From IMG/VR virus record IMGVR_UViG_3300035698_026135, positions 49,330 through 113,329 of that record: a stretch of DNA of 64,000 nt. One strand, 5' to 3'. This stretch comes from a virus. The notes under the pieces were generated by a model that did no database searches, was not told the DNA's origin, and saw nothing but the letters and a program-made list of their open reading frames with translations. The position numbers and the translations under genes are program-made. Shown here in pieces: positions 31,526 to 40,256 of the stretch. Position 1 is the stretch's first letter. Each line of letters begins with the position of its first letter.

Positions 31526-34330
31526 ATGGGAATAGTTATAGAAGGAAAAAGGTTTGAAGTCAGCGGACTTAGGACAAAAGACTTTGAAGAAACCGGATTA
31601 GACTTTGATCCGATCAAGTTTCCAAGGGCAAATAAGTCCCGAAAGAACGTGAAGGTAGAACTGATTGTTCTGCATTGGACGGGCGGAGAGGGAAGTTCTG
31701 CCGAACGCGTTAGAAACACTCTTCAAAGACGGTCTGCTGGTGCCCACTTTTTTGTGGATATCGATGGCACGGTATATCAATATGTAGATACCGCTCGCGC
31801 ATCGGACCATGCGATGTATTCCAAGAACAGTATAGGAATAGAGATTCAAAACCCTGGTGTAGTCGGTGGTCTCGTAAAGGGAGACAAGAGAAGGAATGCA
31901 TATAAAACAACGCTGCTCGGTGCGAAAAGAACTTTTTATACTTTCACTCCCGAACAAGAGGAAGCAACAAAGAAATTATCAAGCTTCCTGTGTCACAAAT
32001 ATAATATACCGTACACGGTTCCAAAGAATGAAGACGGATCCCTTTATACGGAAGTTTTAGACAAAACATACGTGAGGGGATATAGCGGAATTTGCGGTCA
32101 CTATCATATAAGTAAAAAGGGAAAGTTAGACCCAGGAACAGATCTCCTGAATGCCATCTTGAAAAACCCTCCTCCTGGAGTTGAAGCAAATCAAGTCGCG
32201 TATTCAGCAGCAGCAGCTGAAGAAAACAACAACAGCCGTGCAGAAGAAAGAAAGAAGGCGAAAGCCGCGAAAAAATTAAGAGAAAGATATGCGGCCATGA
32301 CCAATAACCGCACGGCTCCGCCAGCCGAAGACGGTCAAAAATTTAAATATCTCGTCCTTGCCGGAGCTGCTGAGTTCGACCCAAATACAGAAGTGGAGGT
32401 AAGCGCAAGCCAAAAGTTGGTAGCTGGACCCCAAGACCGTTTTATCTCACAGCTTGAGGCCCTACGCACCGTGTCGAACGTAGAGCTTGCTGAGGCGGTT
32501 CCTGTATTGCAAGTTATGGCATACGATGAATCCGGAGAGTTTGTGAATTTAAACAAATTGATTTTCTCTAAGCCAACGTTTCACAACATCTTTGAGTCTC
32601 AAGATATTGTCCCAGGAATCAATCCAGAAAGACCCCTGGCTTCTATTGTATCTTTCGAGGAGACTATAGATGAACCCGCCGCTGGTGGTGCATACGGAAT
32701 ATCAAAAGCCAAGCTTATGATAAAGATTCACAATCCCTCTCTTGTTCATGTCGATCATCCAACAGGAAAGTACCTCTCCTACATGTTGGATGTCGGCCTA
32801 CCGCTAAGAATAAGGTTTGGCACCACGCATCCCAATCTAACCGACAAAAGATTGAAAGAAGCCTTCAGTTGGGTTGAGAAAGATTTTATAATTTCTCACC
32901 ATAACGCCACCGTCAATAATGATCTTACCGTGGACGCGACATTTAATATGACTATTGCCACACAAAAATTAATGCAGACATTCTATGTAGGACAATATAT
33001 ACCGCTGGACTCTATTTCTTCTGACGACATTGACGCAAGCTCTAAAGGAAACGAGGAGACGGCCTCCGACGTTAAAAATACTTTCAAGCTGGCAAACAGT
33101 AGAGATGAAGGCGTGGGCGTAGGATATAATAAATCTGCCGAAACTGGAACAATATATTCCACACTCCAGGGCGCTGTCTCCAATCTTCCCAAGATTATAA
33201 TCAGCGACAAAATGCAGCCAAAAAGAATACAGAACTCAATAAATGCCCTTCAGACCCTTCAGGCAAAACTTCTAACAAAGACGTTTGATATAATGCTCAA
33301 AGAGTGGTCATATAAATTTGAGATGCTCAAGGTAAAATATCCGGCGATCAACTTAGGGCCACTCTTGGAAAAAATGTTAAAGAAGGATCTGGGAAGGGTC
33401 CTACAAGAGATCACAACAAAAAAGATAAACATAGGCGACCGATACTCTACGGATGGCGCCCAAACAGCATCCGCCAAAGTTGAGTTTGTTTTTGGAAACT
33501 TTAACCAAAATGCAGGAGGATTCTGGGCGGGGAAACCGATAAGTTCTTTCCCCATTAATGTCGAAGCACTATTGTCTTACATTCGAACAAACCGCGACGT
33601 TGGAAAATTCAACGGAAATATAAATGCATTCATGCAGAAGTTGGCATACATCATTGGAGATGAAGCCAACTTTACCGCAAAGCCGGTAAGCGAAATGACC
33701 TTCTTTGAAAGGTTGGCCGAAGAAGAAGGAATAAAGCCCGTAATTAGCACTCCGTCGATAAAATATTCTTTATACAAAAGTTCGGATGCGAGCTTCCCGA
33801 AGTGGATATTTTATATTTTTGATGCCAAGCAAAGGGTTATAGAATCCGATGCTGCTGTTGACGGAGTAAGTCAACTCAACAAGGGCAAGGTTAGGTCGGT
33901 ACTTCTTGAGAGATCTATTCCCTTTGTTGAGCCAGGATCAGAAAGAACTTTGATAAAATCAATGTCCGCGACGACTATCGACGGCGACAACATCGGAACT
34001 CAAGCATTAATTAAAGCGAACGTAGCCAATCTCAGTGCTCGCCAAATAGACGACGCCTCTTTGAAGGCGTTGTCAACCGGAATTTCATCGGAGTTTATTC
34101 ACGGCAATGCGCACAACACCAGCCAAATTATTAGACACGACCCGCTCATTCTTCCTTTACAAATGACGATGGAACATTATAATATGGTAACCACAGAGAT
34201 GTTTAGTCCAATGTATGTATTTTTCCCACTTGCTCGTTATTCTAGAATCTATAGGATAATGCAAGTCGTTCACAAGATCGAGAACGGAACCGCCTCCACC
34301 AGTATGTCACTTATCGTTCAAGACACGTAG
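31526..34330 (+). CDS. Baseplate hub protein with N-terminal N-acetylmuramoyl-L-alanine amidase
   Basis: The 934-residue protein begins with an Amidase_2-type domain (about residues 38-215): LIVLHWTGG with zinc ligand H50, AHFFVDIDGTVYQYVD, IGIEIQNPG, and GHYHISKKGKLDPG with H192 and D202. This would cleave the stem peptide from peptidoglycan during DNA entry. Residues ~225-270 are a charged linker. The remaining ~660 residues look like a hub (gp27/gp5-region) protein with a segment around PLRIRFGTTHPNLTDKRL. T4 instead uses a lysozyme in gp5. The gene is directly coupled to the LysM gene. Confidence 0.8.
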   Translation: MGIVIEGKRFEVSGLRTKDFEETGLDFDPIKFPRANKSRKNVKVELIVLHWTGGEGSSAERVRNTLQRRSAGAHFFVDIDGTVYQYVDTARASDHAMYSKNSIGIEIQNPGVVGGLVKGDKRRNAYKTTLLGAKRTFYTFTPEQEEATKKLSSFLCHKYNIPYTVPKNEDGSLYTEVLDKTYVRGYSGICGHYHISKKGKLDPGTDLLNAILKNPPPGVEANQVAYSAAAAEENNNSRAEERKKAKAAKKLRERYAAMTNNRTAPPAEDGQKFKYLVLAGAAEFDPNTEVEVSASQKLVAGPQDRFISQLEALRTVSNVELAEAVPVLQVMAYDESGEFVNLNKLIFSKPTFHNIFESQDIVPGINPERPLASIVSFEETIDEPAAGGAYGISKAKLMIKIHNPSLVHVDHPTGKYLSYMLDVGLPLRIRFGTTHPNLTDKRLKEAFSWVEKDFIISHHNATVNNDLTVDATFNMTIATQKLMQTFYVGQYIPLDSISSDDIDASSKGNEETASDVKNTFKLANSRDEGVGVGYNKSAETGTIYSTLQGAVSNLPKIIISDKMQPKRIQNSINALQTLQAKLLTKTFDIMLKEWSYKFEMLKVKYPAINLGPLLEKMLKKDLGRVLQEITTKKINIGDRYSTDGAQTASAKVEFVFGNFNQNAGGFWAGKPISSFPINVEALLSYIRTNRDVGKFNGNINAFMQKLAYIIGDEANFTAKPVSEMTFFERLAEEEGIKPVISTPSIKYSLYKSSDASFPKWIFYIFDAKQRVIESDAAVDGVSQLNKGKVRSVLLERSIPFVEPGSERTLIKSMSATTIDGDNIGTQALIKANVANLSARQIDDASLKALSTGISSEFIHGNAHNTSQIIRHDPLILPLQMTMEHYNMVTTEMFSPMYVFFPLARYSRIYRIMQVVHKIENGTASTSMSLIVQDT

Positions 34331-35488
34331 ATGCACTTCTATAAGACTCTATCCAACAACAACGAGGATAGTTATGCCCTAGATGGGAAGTTCTATAGTT
34401 CAAGCGCGCCCTCGATTGAGAGCCTTGGCCTAGAGCATAGTTGCATGTGGAACAAGAAGAATAACAAAGCGATAGAGAAGTCTGTTGACTTGATGGACAT
34501 TTTTAACTTCTATAAGATATCTGAGCTGTCTGAGCTTGCCTCCCTGTTTTCGTGTGAGGACTTCGCTCCGTACAACGAATCAAAGAGTAGAATAAAATCC
34601 ATCGCAGGTTCCTATAGGTGTCCCGGCCTCAACATGAAAGGTTATGGGGTTGATCAAATCATTCCTCCTAGATTTCTTAGGACCTTCGCCGAAAGAGAGA
34701 CGGAAGTTCTGGCCTGTGCATACAGCTTCTTGAGAACTAAACACTGGTTCGAGAAAGTATTTTCTTTCTTTTCTGGTTTCGACTCCATGAATGTGTTGAA
34801 GGATTTGAAATATTCTATAGACACAAAGATGGGCCAACAGAATATAGACATAGCCTGGCAAGCAAACTTCAGATTAAAATCCTCTCCTGGATACTTCAAT
34901 CTTTTCAACATGAGAAAACAGGACAGACATATCATCGTACCTCAAGACGATGAAAGCTTTTTGTTCTATGCAGACTTTCGACAGTTTGAAATGAGAACAT
35001 TCTTCATGCTCCATCCTGAAATCAATATGGATTTTTCAAATTTGGAAATCTATACAGAGATGGCTAAGAAACTTGGGCTCTCCAGAGACGAAGCCAAGCT
35101 TCAAATGATAGCTTATAGCTACGGACAGAAGAATGAACGCCTAGACAAAGCATTCAAGAGGAATGTATTGCTTGACGGCATTCACGATGAGCTTTATATT
35201 TGGGAGAGATATCCTGTTGTGGTCAGAGAGAACGATGCAGCAAAGGTTCACACCATAGTCCAGACCATATCTCAATACTTTTATATCGAAAAGCTTCACA
35301 AATTGTTTAAACTGCTAGAAAACAAAGAATCTAAATTCTTGTACCCTCATCACGATAGTGTTATTATATCAATGAAGAAGAGCGAAGTTGATCTGATACC
35401 ACAAATAAAAGCCATACTTGAGGATGATGTATATAAAGTTCAAATGGCTGTTGGCAAAGACCTATCAAACCTAAAGGACATAGAATGA
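34331..35488 (+). CDS. Miniature family-A DNA polymerase-like protein
   Basis: The 385-residue protein carries all three Pol I-type palm/finger motifs in order. Motif A is YADFRQFEMR with D215, Q218, E220 and R222 (Pol I: DYSQIELR). Motif B is R252-x3-K256-x3-I260-x3-Y264-G265 (SRDEAKLQMIAYSYGQ), matching Pol I R754/K758/F762/Y766 but with Ile at the F762 position. Motif C is PHHDSVIIS with H341-D342. A preceding NFRLKSSPGYFNLFNMRKQD resembles the segment before motif A. There is no 3'-5' or 5'-3' exonuclease and the thumb is short. It starts 0 nt after the hub gene and is ATGA-coupled to the next gene. Confidence 0.75.
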   Translation: MHFYKTLSNNNEDSYALDGKFYSSSAPSIESLGLEHSCMWNKKNNKAIEKSVDLMDIFNFYKISELSELASLFSCEDFAPYNESKSRIKSIAGSYRCPGLNMKGYGVDQIIPPRFLRTFAERETEVLACAYSFLRTKHWFEKVFSFFSGFDSMNVLKDLKYSIDTKMGQQNIDIAWQANFRLKSSPGYFNLFNMRKQDRHIIVPQDDESFLFYADFRQFEMRTFFMLHPEINMDFSNLEIYTEMAKKLGLSRDEAKLQMIAYSYGQKNERLDKAFKRNVLLDGIHDELYIWERYPVVVRENDAAKVHTIVQTISQYFYIEKLHKLFKLLENKESKFLYPHHDSVIISMKKSEVDLIPQIKAILEDDVYKVQMAVGKDLSNLKDIE

Positions 35489-35736
35489 ACAAAGAGAAAG
35501 ATGATCTTATTAAATTTGTAGTCTGGCGCTACGGCAACCCCGACTGGCCGCAGATTATGTGTGCTTCTACCCACCAAGAGGCCGCGAGACTCTACGCAAG
35601 ATCGCAGACACAGAACGACAAATCTCCACACTCTCTGACCAAGGTCGCCGTGGCACACTGCAAAGGTGGCACTGTTCTTGTTTTCAATGTACAGATTGAT
35701 ATCATCTTCGCAAAGAACGAAGAGGGAATAGAATGA
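35485..35736 (+). CDS. Small protein coupled to the mini-polymerase, function unknown
   Basis: The 83-residue product overlaps the polymerase stop by ATGA and is itself ATGA-overlapped by the next gene. It reads FVVWRYGNPDWPQIMCASTH then helical and strand segments; no motif recognised. Tight coupling suggests a functional link with its neighbours, by inference. Confidence 0.65.
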   Translation: MNKEKDDLIKFVVWRYGNPDWPQIMCASTHQEAARLYARSQTQNDKSPHSLTKVAVAHCKGGTVLVFNVQIDIIFAKNEEGIE

Positions 35737-35951
35737 CCGAAGAGAAAGATGACCTCGATAAACATATCGAGGAAATAGAAAAGAAACATCCGGGCTTTGT
35801 TGCCAGGGTTGATGATAACGCGAAAAATAAAATCAACCTCGCCGAGATCGAAGAGATAATTGTGCAATGTCAAGAGGATGTTGATAATGGCTCTCTCGAC
35901 ATCAACGAGAGGTTTTACGCCTGGATGGCGGAAGAAGAATTAGATGAATAA
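35733..35951 (+). CDS. Small acidic protein, function unknown
   Basis: The 72-residue product is strongly acidic and probably all-helical. It begins MTEEKDDLDKHIEEIEKK, resembling the MNKEKDDL start of the gene before it, so the two may share a translation-start context. Overlaps its neighbour by ATGA. Confidence 0.6.
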   Translation: MTEEKDDLDKHIEEIEKKHPGFVARVDDNAKNKINLAEIEEIIVQCQEDVDNGSLDINERFYAWMAEEELDE

Positions 35952-35963
35952 AAAGGAAACAAA

Positions 35964-36578
35964 ATGAAAAAAGAGCACTTAAAAGAGATTGAGAAAAATA
36001 GAATTGTCGTATCGAAACTGATTGACAAAGTTGTTACATCAGATCGAAAAGAAAAGATTGTTGCCATGCTGGAGGACGATGACTTCGGAGCCCTCCTCTT
36101 TACGGCGCCTGCTTCATCCAAAAAGGAATATCATTACGCGTGGCCAGGAGGATTGGTCAGCCATAGCCTAAATGTTTATAAAAACCTCAGAAAATTAAAC
36201 ACGGCATTCGAATGTGGATTCACGGAAGAAGAAATGTTTATTGGAGGATTCTTTCACGACCTCGGCAAAGCCTGCGATTCTACGCTGAAAAATCCTCAAT
36301 ATGTTCCTACCACCGAGGACTGGAAGCTAAGGAAGGGTTGGTTTTATGAATATTCTAAAGAGGGAGTATATTTGACAAATCATCTAAGGAGCCTGTATGT
36401 TTTTCAACACTTTGGAATTAGGTTAACCGCAGAGGAATATCAAGCAGTTTTTTTAAATGATATGCATTATTTGCAATCAAATTCCGACTTCAAGCTGAAA
36501 GAATGTAGTTTGGCGTTAATGGTGCACACGGCTGATCGCTGGGCACTTTCTATGGAAGTAGCCGAAAAACAACTATAA
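35964..36578 (+). CDS. HD-domain phosphohydrolase
   Basis: The 204-residue product has an HD metal-binding domain: GGLVSHSLNVYKNL (H67), GGFFHDLGK (H98-D99) and a later HTADRW for the last ligand. Such enzymes hydrolyse phosphate esters in nucleotides or RNA ends; this arrangement resembles the HD part of YhaM-like exonucleases, but no OB domain is present. The substrate cannot be read from sequence. AAAAGGAAAC precedes ATG 35964. Confidence 0.75.
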   Translation: MKKEHLKEIEKNRIVVSKLIDKVVTSDRKEKIVAMLEDDDFGALLFTAPASSKKEYHYAWPGGLVSHSLNVYKNLRKLNTAFECGFTEEEMFIGGFFHDLGKACDSTLKNPQYVPTTEDWKLRKGWFYEYSKEGVYLTNHLRSLYVFQHFGIRLTAEEYQAVFLNDMHYLQSNSDFKLKECSLALMVHTADRWALSMEVAEKQL

Positions 36579-36587
36579 GTATTATGG

Positions 36588-37478
36588 ATGAAAAAAATCT
36601 ATAAGACATATTCGCTCTCTTGTAATAATGAGGTATTCTATATAGGAAGAACGGAACAGTTGTTAAAAAACAGATTAAAAAGACATGTCGTAGACGCCTT
36701 TCTTAAAATTGATGATAAATGGAAATATACTTATCGCAATGCAAATAAGGTAAGAAAACTAACAAACAATAATATAGGAATAAAAATTTCTCTTTTAAAA
36801 GAATATCCCTCATTAAACGAAGCGTTAGAAGGAGAAAAAGAACTCATCTCCTCTTATATAGAAAAAGGAGTCCGGCTTACAAACCACACTGCCGGAGGAG
36901 ATGGCTCTTTAGGGTTAAAGCATAGTGAAGAAACGAAGAAAAAGATTAGCAAAAATTCTTTAAATTGGTGGAAAAATAATCCTGAAGCAAGAAAGTTTTC
37001 CAAAGAGCACAAAGACAATCTATCAAAAGCCGGAAAAGGAAGAATTTTCTCCAAGGAACATATAGAAAATATGAAAAATGCAAAACATCTTTCGGGAAAA
37101 GATAATCCCAAATCTAAAAAAGTGGTACAATATTCTCTGGCGGGCAAGAAGCTGACCACATTTGATTCAATAGGCGAAGCTGCTCGGATCGCGGGACTCG
37201 CAGCTCCCAATATTATCGAAGCCTCCAGAAACAAAAGAAGGACTGCCGGTGGTTTTGTGTGGCGACTTGTTGGAGAGTCATTTGATTATATTCCTTACAA
37301 GAGGCCAACCAAGGCAGTACATCAGTTTGATCTGGATGGAAATCTTATAAAAGAATATACCTCAATAAAAAAGGCCGGCGAACAAAATGGAGTATTTGGA
37401 ACTACTATCTCCCTAGTCTGCAAAGGTAAACAGAAAACGGCCGGAGGTTTTATGTGGAAATACGCTTCCGAAGACTAA
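36588..37478 (+). CDS. GIY-YIG homing endonuclease with NUMOD DNA-binding modules
   Basis: The 296-residue product begins with a GIY-YIG-type nuclease (EVFYIGRTEQLLKNRLKRH, residues ~16-35; Glu in NHTAGGDGSLG region follows), then several NUMOD3-like repeats (LKHSEETKKKISK; RIFSKEHIENMKNAK), and two copies of a NUMOD1-like helix-turn-helix unit: VVQYSLAGKKLTTFDSIGEA with TAGGFVWRL, and AVHQFDLDGNLIKEYTSI with TAGGFMWKY. This is a free-standing mobile gene like T4 Seg proteins. It lies between the HD gene and gene 37501. ATG 36588 is preferred to an out-of-frame ATG at 36584. Confidence 0.9.
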   Translation: MKKIYKTYSLSCNNEVFYIGRTEQLLKNRLKRHVVDAFLKIDDKWKYTYRNANKVRKLTNNNIGIKISLLKEYPSLNEALEGEKELISSYIEKGVRLTNHTAGGDGSLGLKHSEETKKKISKNSLNWWKNNPEARKFSKEHKDNLSKAGKGRIFSKEHIENMKNAKHLSGKDNPKSKKVVQYSLAGKKLTTFDSIGEAARIAGLAAPNIIEASRNKRRTAGGFVWRLVGESFDYIPYKRPTKAVHQFDLDGNLIKEYTSIKKAGEQNGVFGTTISLVCKGKQKTAGGFMWKYASED

Positions 37479-37500
37479 TTAAAGTAGAGGAAATTGCCAG

Positions 37501-38433
37501 ATGTCAGAAGTAAAGACCTATGCGGACAGCGAAGTTGAATTGGATTATCACCCCGACGAAGGAGTGATTTATGTCAAAAGCAAAAAAGGCAAAGATTTAG
37601 GCCAGCTAAAGAAGATTTCGGACAAAATAAAGAATGTCTTGAGCGTTAATTCCGTTGCTGTAGAGGGAGACAATGCGATGAGTCTAAAGCTCGATCCAAA
37701 GTCTTCCCCAGATATGACCCACGAATTCCTTCAGACGATGCTTGGTGGAGGCTTCGAACAAAAAGACGCCCAAGAGATAGGCCAGTCCGCCGCTCGGGAC
37801 GATGCGGAAGCTGTTCCGCCACCTCCGCCCGCTGGAGATCCAAACGCACCACAGCCCCCGCCAGAGGGCGAGGAAGAGCCGCAAGAGGAACTCCCTCAAG
37901 AATCTCTGGTGCTCGATGCCTTCAATACACTATATGAAAGCTATATGCTAAAAGAGTCAACGTACAGAACCGGAAAGTATTGGGACTCGTTGGCCGCTGG
38001 GATTGGTAAAGGAAAACAGCACATCACCTATTTTGATGTCCTCTCTTCTCGCAAGCTTTTTACACAAAAGAAAAAAAGCTCAAACAGAAATGAAACCCTG
38101 CGGTCTCAAGATAGAGCGGCAAAATATTTCTATAGAGTCCTCCGTCGAGAGCAAGGCGAAGAAATTGCTAAAAACTTCATGAGGCAGTATAGAGACATAG
38201 GCTCTCTAACTCCTTCGGATTACCGCGCCCCAGCCGATGATGAGGGAAGCGAATCAAGCCTCTCTCCTCAAGATGCTCCAGGATTAGATCTGAAATCTAT
38301 TGACTTCTCCGAGTTCTTCCCTAAAGATAAGAAGGGTAAGAAATCCAAAGATGACGATGATGATGACGGAGATGACATAGAGGATGACTTGGAAAAACTC
38401 ACTGAGCCGGACGAAGAAGAATATCCAGAATAA
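37501..38433 (+). CDS. Proline-rich, acidic-tailed protein, function unknown
   Basis: The 310-residue product has a small N-terminal alpha/beta domain (~residues 1-75), a proline/glutamate-rich linker (~100-130 with runs of five prolines), a helical middle containing LVLDAFNTLYESYMLKES and a KYFYRVLRREQGEEIAKNF helix, and a Lys/Asp/Glu C-terminal tail with six aspartates in a row. GAGG is 10-14 nt upstream of the ATG. No family recognised. Confidence 0.65.
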   Translation: MSEVKTYADSEVELDYHPDEGVIYVKSKKGKDLGQLKKISDKIKNVLSVNSVAVEGDNAMSLKLDPKSSPDMTHEFLQTMLGGGFEQKDAQEIGQSAARDDAEAVPPPPPAGDPNAPQPPPEGEEEPQEELPQESLVLDAFNTLYESYMLKESTYRTGKYWDSLAAGIGKGKQHITYFDVLSSRKLFTQKKKSSNRNETLRSQDRAAKYFYRVLRREQGEEIAKNFMRQYRDIGSLTPSDYRAPADDEGSESSLSPQDAPGLDLKSIDFSEFFPKDKKGKKSKDDDDDDGDDIEDDLEKLTEPDEEEYPE

Positions 38434-38474
38434 AAGTTTGACTTTTATAATTTTAACATTAGAATAGATAGATA

Positions 38475-38891
38475 ATGAAGTTCAGAGAACAGATTTTATT
38501 AGGCACGTTTTTGGAATCTATGGAAGTTGACACTCCGGTGTTGCGCGACATAGTAGAGAACTTTAGCGTCAGCACAGTCTTTGTGTTTGACACAACGGAG
38601 GACGCTGGCTGTCTGATCACTTTCAATATTCCCAAGGATGAGAACGACCACAGAGTAAAGGGATTCAAAGAGAAGTATAAAAATACCGTAATGCTTCACA
38701 GAAACAAAGAGACCAATACCCTATTCACAATCAACAGCTTAAACAAAATCATCTTCAACCAATGCGGTTCTAGGAATCCCTCACACAAAGTAGATTGGAG
38801 CGACTATAAAAGCTCTGTCGTGCTTCTGGGTGGAGACAAACAAGCAAAACAAATAAAGATAGACCTTAGAGAAATAATAGACTTAATGTAA
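38475..38891 (+). CDS. Conserved-looking small protein upstream of gp32
   Basis: The 138-residue product is mixed alpha/beta with FTINSLNKIIFNQ and VDWSDYKSSVVLLGG; I have the impression of a T4-type conserved hypothetical but cannot name it. RegA was considered and does not fit. No ribosome site is evident before ATG 38475; the upstream region is AT-rich. Confidence 0.6.
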   Translation: MKFREQILLGTFLESMEVDTPVLRDIVENFSVSTVFVFDTTEDAGCLITFNIPKDENDHRVKGFKEKYKNTVMLHRNKETNTLFTINSLNKIIFNQCGSRNPSHKVDWSDYKSSVVLLGGDKQAKQIKIDLREIIDLM

Positions 38892-38928
38892 AATAAAAAA
38901 TGCAAACAAAACAAAGGAGAAAATAAAA

Positions 38929-39792
38929 ATGGTACTAAAAATCAATATTGAAAAAATGAAAGAGAAGATGGCGGGATATGATAATCCTAAAGACTATAAC
39001 AACCAACAGAGTAAAATCGTTAAATTCACGGAGGTCGGAGAATATCTCGTCCGACCCGTCATGTATCCGCATAGCGCGGACCCAGAGGACGATCCATTCA
39101 AGGAGGTCGATGTCCATTGGATAGATGGAGTGGGAAGCTTCTATTGCCCACAAGACAATCGAGCAGAGAAGTGTCACATTTGTGATTTCGCATGGGCTCA
39201 AGCCAAAGCGCTTGACGACAAAGAGGCACGAAAGAAGTGGTACAAGCTTCTGCCTACTCGCCACATTTTGATTCCGGTCCTCGTTCGAGGCCAAGAAGAA
39301 GAGGGCGTAAAGTTTTTGCGCCTGTATACCTCGAAGACGAAAGCGTCTGCGAAACATATTCAGCTCATGAAGTGGGCAATGGATCCTGAGACCAATAATT
39401 TCATGGACCCAGATTCAGGATATGATATCAAACTAACCTATGAAGAGGTTGAGCCCGCCATGCGCAAACAACTCAATGGAGCAAAGATTAAATTTGGAGG
39501 AATGGAGCTTGCTCGAAAAACTTCTAAGTTCGGCAAGAAGGGAGAGTACGAAGCATTTGTGAAAGCAATCCCCAAGGTTGAGGAAGAGATTTTTCCACAA
39601 ACGTCCACGGACGATTCAAAAGTTGCACTGGAGAAGTTGGCCACGCGCCTCGGAAACCTGCAACCGAAACCCACCACTGCCGAGATGAACGCGTCCGATG
39701 GAACGGGAGTCTCTGTTCCAACGCCAACAGACAGCGATGCCTCTGTTGATGAAGATGACATCATGTCCACCCTTAGCGACCTAGGACTTTAG
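38929..39792 (+). CDS. Single-stranded DNA-binding protein, T4 gp32 family
   Basis: gp32 coats ssDNA in replication and recombination and recruits UvsX/helicase partners. This 287-residue protein (T4 gp32 is 301) has a basic N-terminus, a zinc-binding subdomain with H63, C73, C82, C85 (VHWIDGVG, FYCPQDNRAEKCHIC), an OB-like core, and a disordered linker ending in an acidic tail DEDDIMSTLSDLGL used for protein contacts. AAAGGAG lies 10 nt before the ATG. Confidence 0.9.
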   Translation: MVLKINIEKMKEKMAGYDNPKDYNNQQSKIVKFTEVGEYLVRPVMYPHSADPEDDPFKEVDVHWIDGVGSFYCPQDNRAEKCHICDFAWAQAKALDDKEARKKWYKLLPTRHILIPVLVRGQEEEGVKFLRLYTSKTKASAKHIQLMKWAMDPETNNFMDPDSGYDIKLTYEEVEPAMRKQLNGAKIKFGGMELARKTSKFGKKGEYEAFVKAIPKVEEEIFPQTSTDDSKVALEKLATRLGNLQPKPTTAEMNASDGTGVSVPTPTDSDASVDEDDIMSTLSDLGL

Positions 39793-40256
39793 TGAGCGGC
39801 CCCAAAAACTTTGTCATCAAAGATACAGACTCATCTCTTGATGGCACGGTGGTTATCTGCGGCGAGGCACATGATGTATTAGTTCCTCGCCCTGGGGGCT
39901 TTTCGAGGAAGGTTGTAATGCGACCAGTGGAAAGCTTTTTTGTAAACGACCACGACCACGACAGCGAAGTGACGGGTCTGTGGGTGGAAGATATCAACGT
40001 AGGAACCGCAGAAGAAATTTTTGAAACCACGACACCAGGCATTCATATCAAAACGATAACAGTAGATTTGGAAACGACACAAGTCACGGTTGTTGAGTAT
40101 GATGATCGCCTACAGGTTGCGGCACTGATGTCCGGCGATGTAGCTTATACGTCATATAAAGAACTCAAACATCTTGGTTCGATTAAGACCGCCCTCGATG
40201 ATTGTTATGCCCCAGAAGATGTTATTCATTTTATTGATATAGTGAGGGAACTATGA
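39792..40256 (+). CDS. Protein between gp32 and UvsX, function unknown
   Basis: The 154-residue product starts at GTG 39792, overlapping the gp32 stop by one base (TAGTG), and overlaps UvsX by ATGA. It has an alternating beta-strand pattern, with a His/Asp cluster NDHDHDSE at about residues 52-59. No family is recognised. Its coupling suggests a recombination or replication accessory; T4 gp59 is all-helical and does not match. Confidence 0.6.
   Translation: MSGPKNFVIKDTDSSLDGTVVICGEAHDVLVPRPGGFSRKVVMRPVESFFVNDHDHDSEVTGLWVEDINVGTAEEIFETTTPGIHIKTITVDLETTQVTVVEYDDRLQVAALMSGDVAYTSYKELKHLGSIKTALDDCYAPEDVIHFIDIVREL

Noticed and set aside
38475-38891. RegA translational repressor
   Set aside because: Length is similar but none of the RegA sequence features I know are present.
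39792-40256. Helicase loader gp59
   Set aside because: Position between gp32 and UvsX was suggestive, but the sequence is beta-rich whereas gp59 is all-helical.
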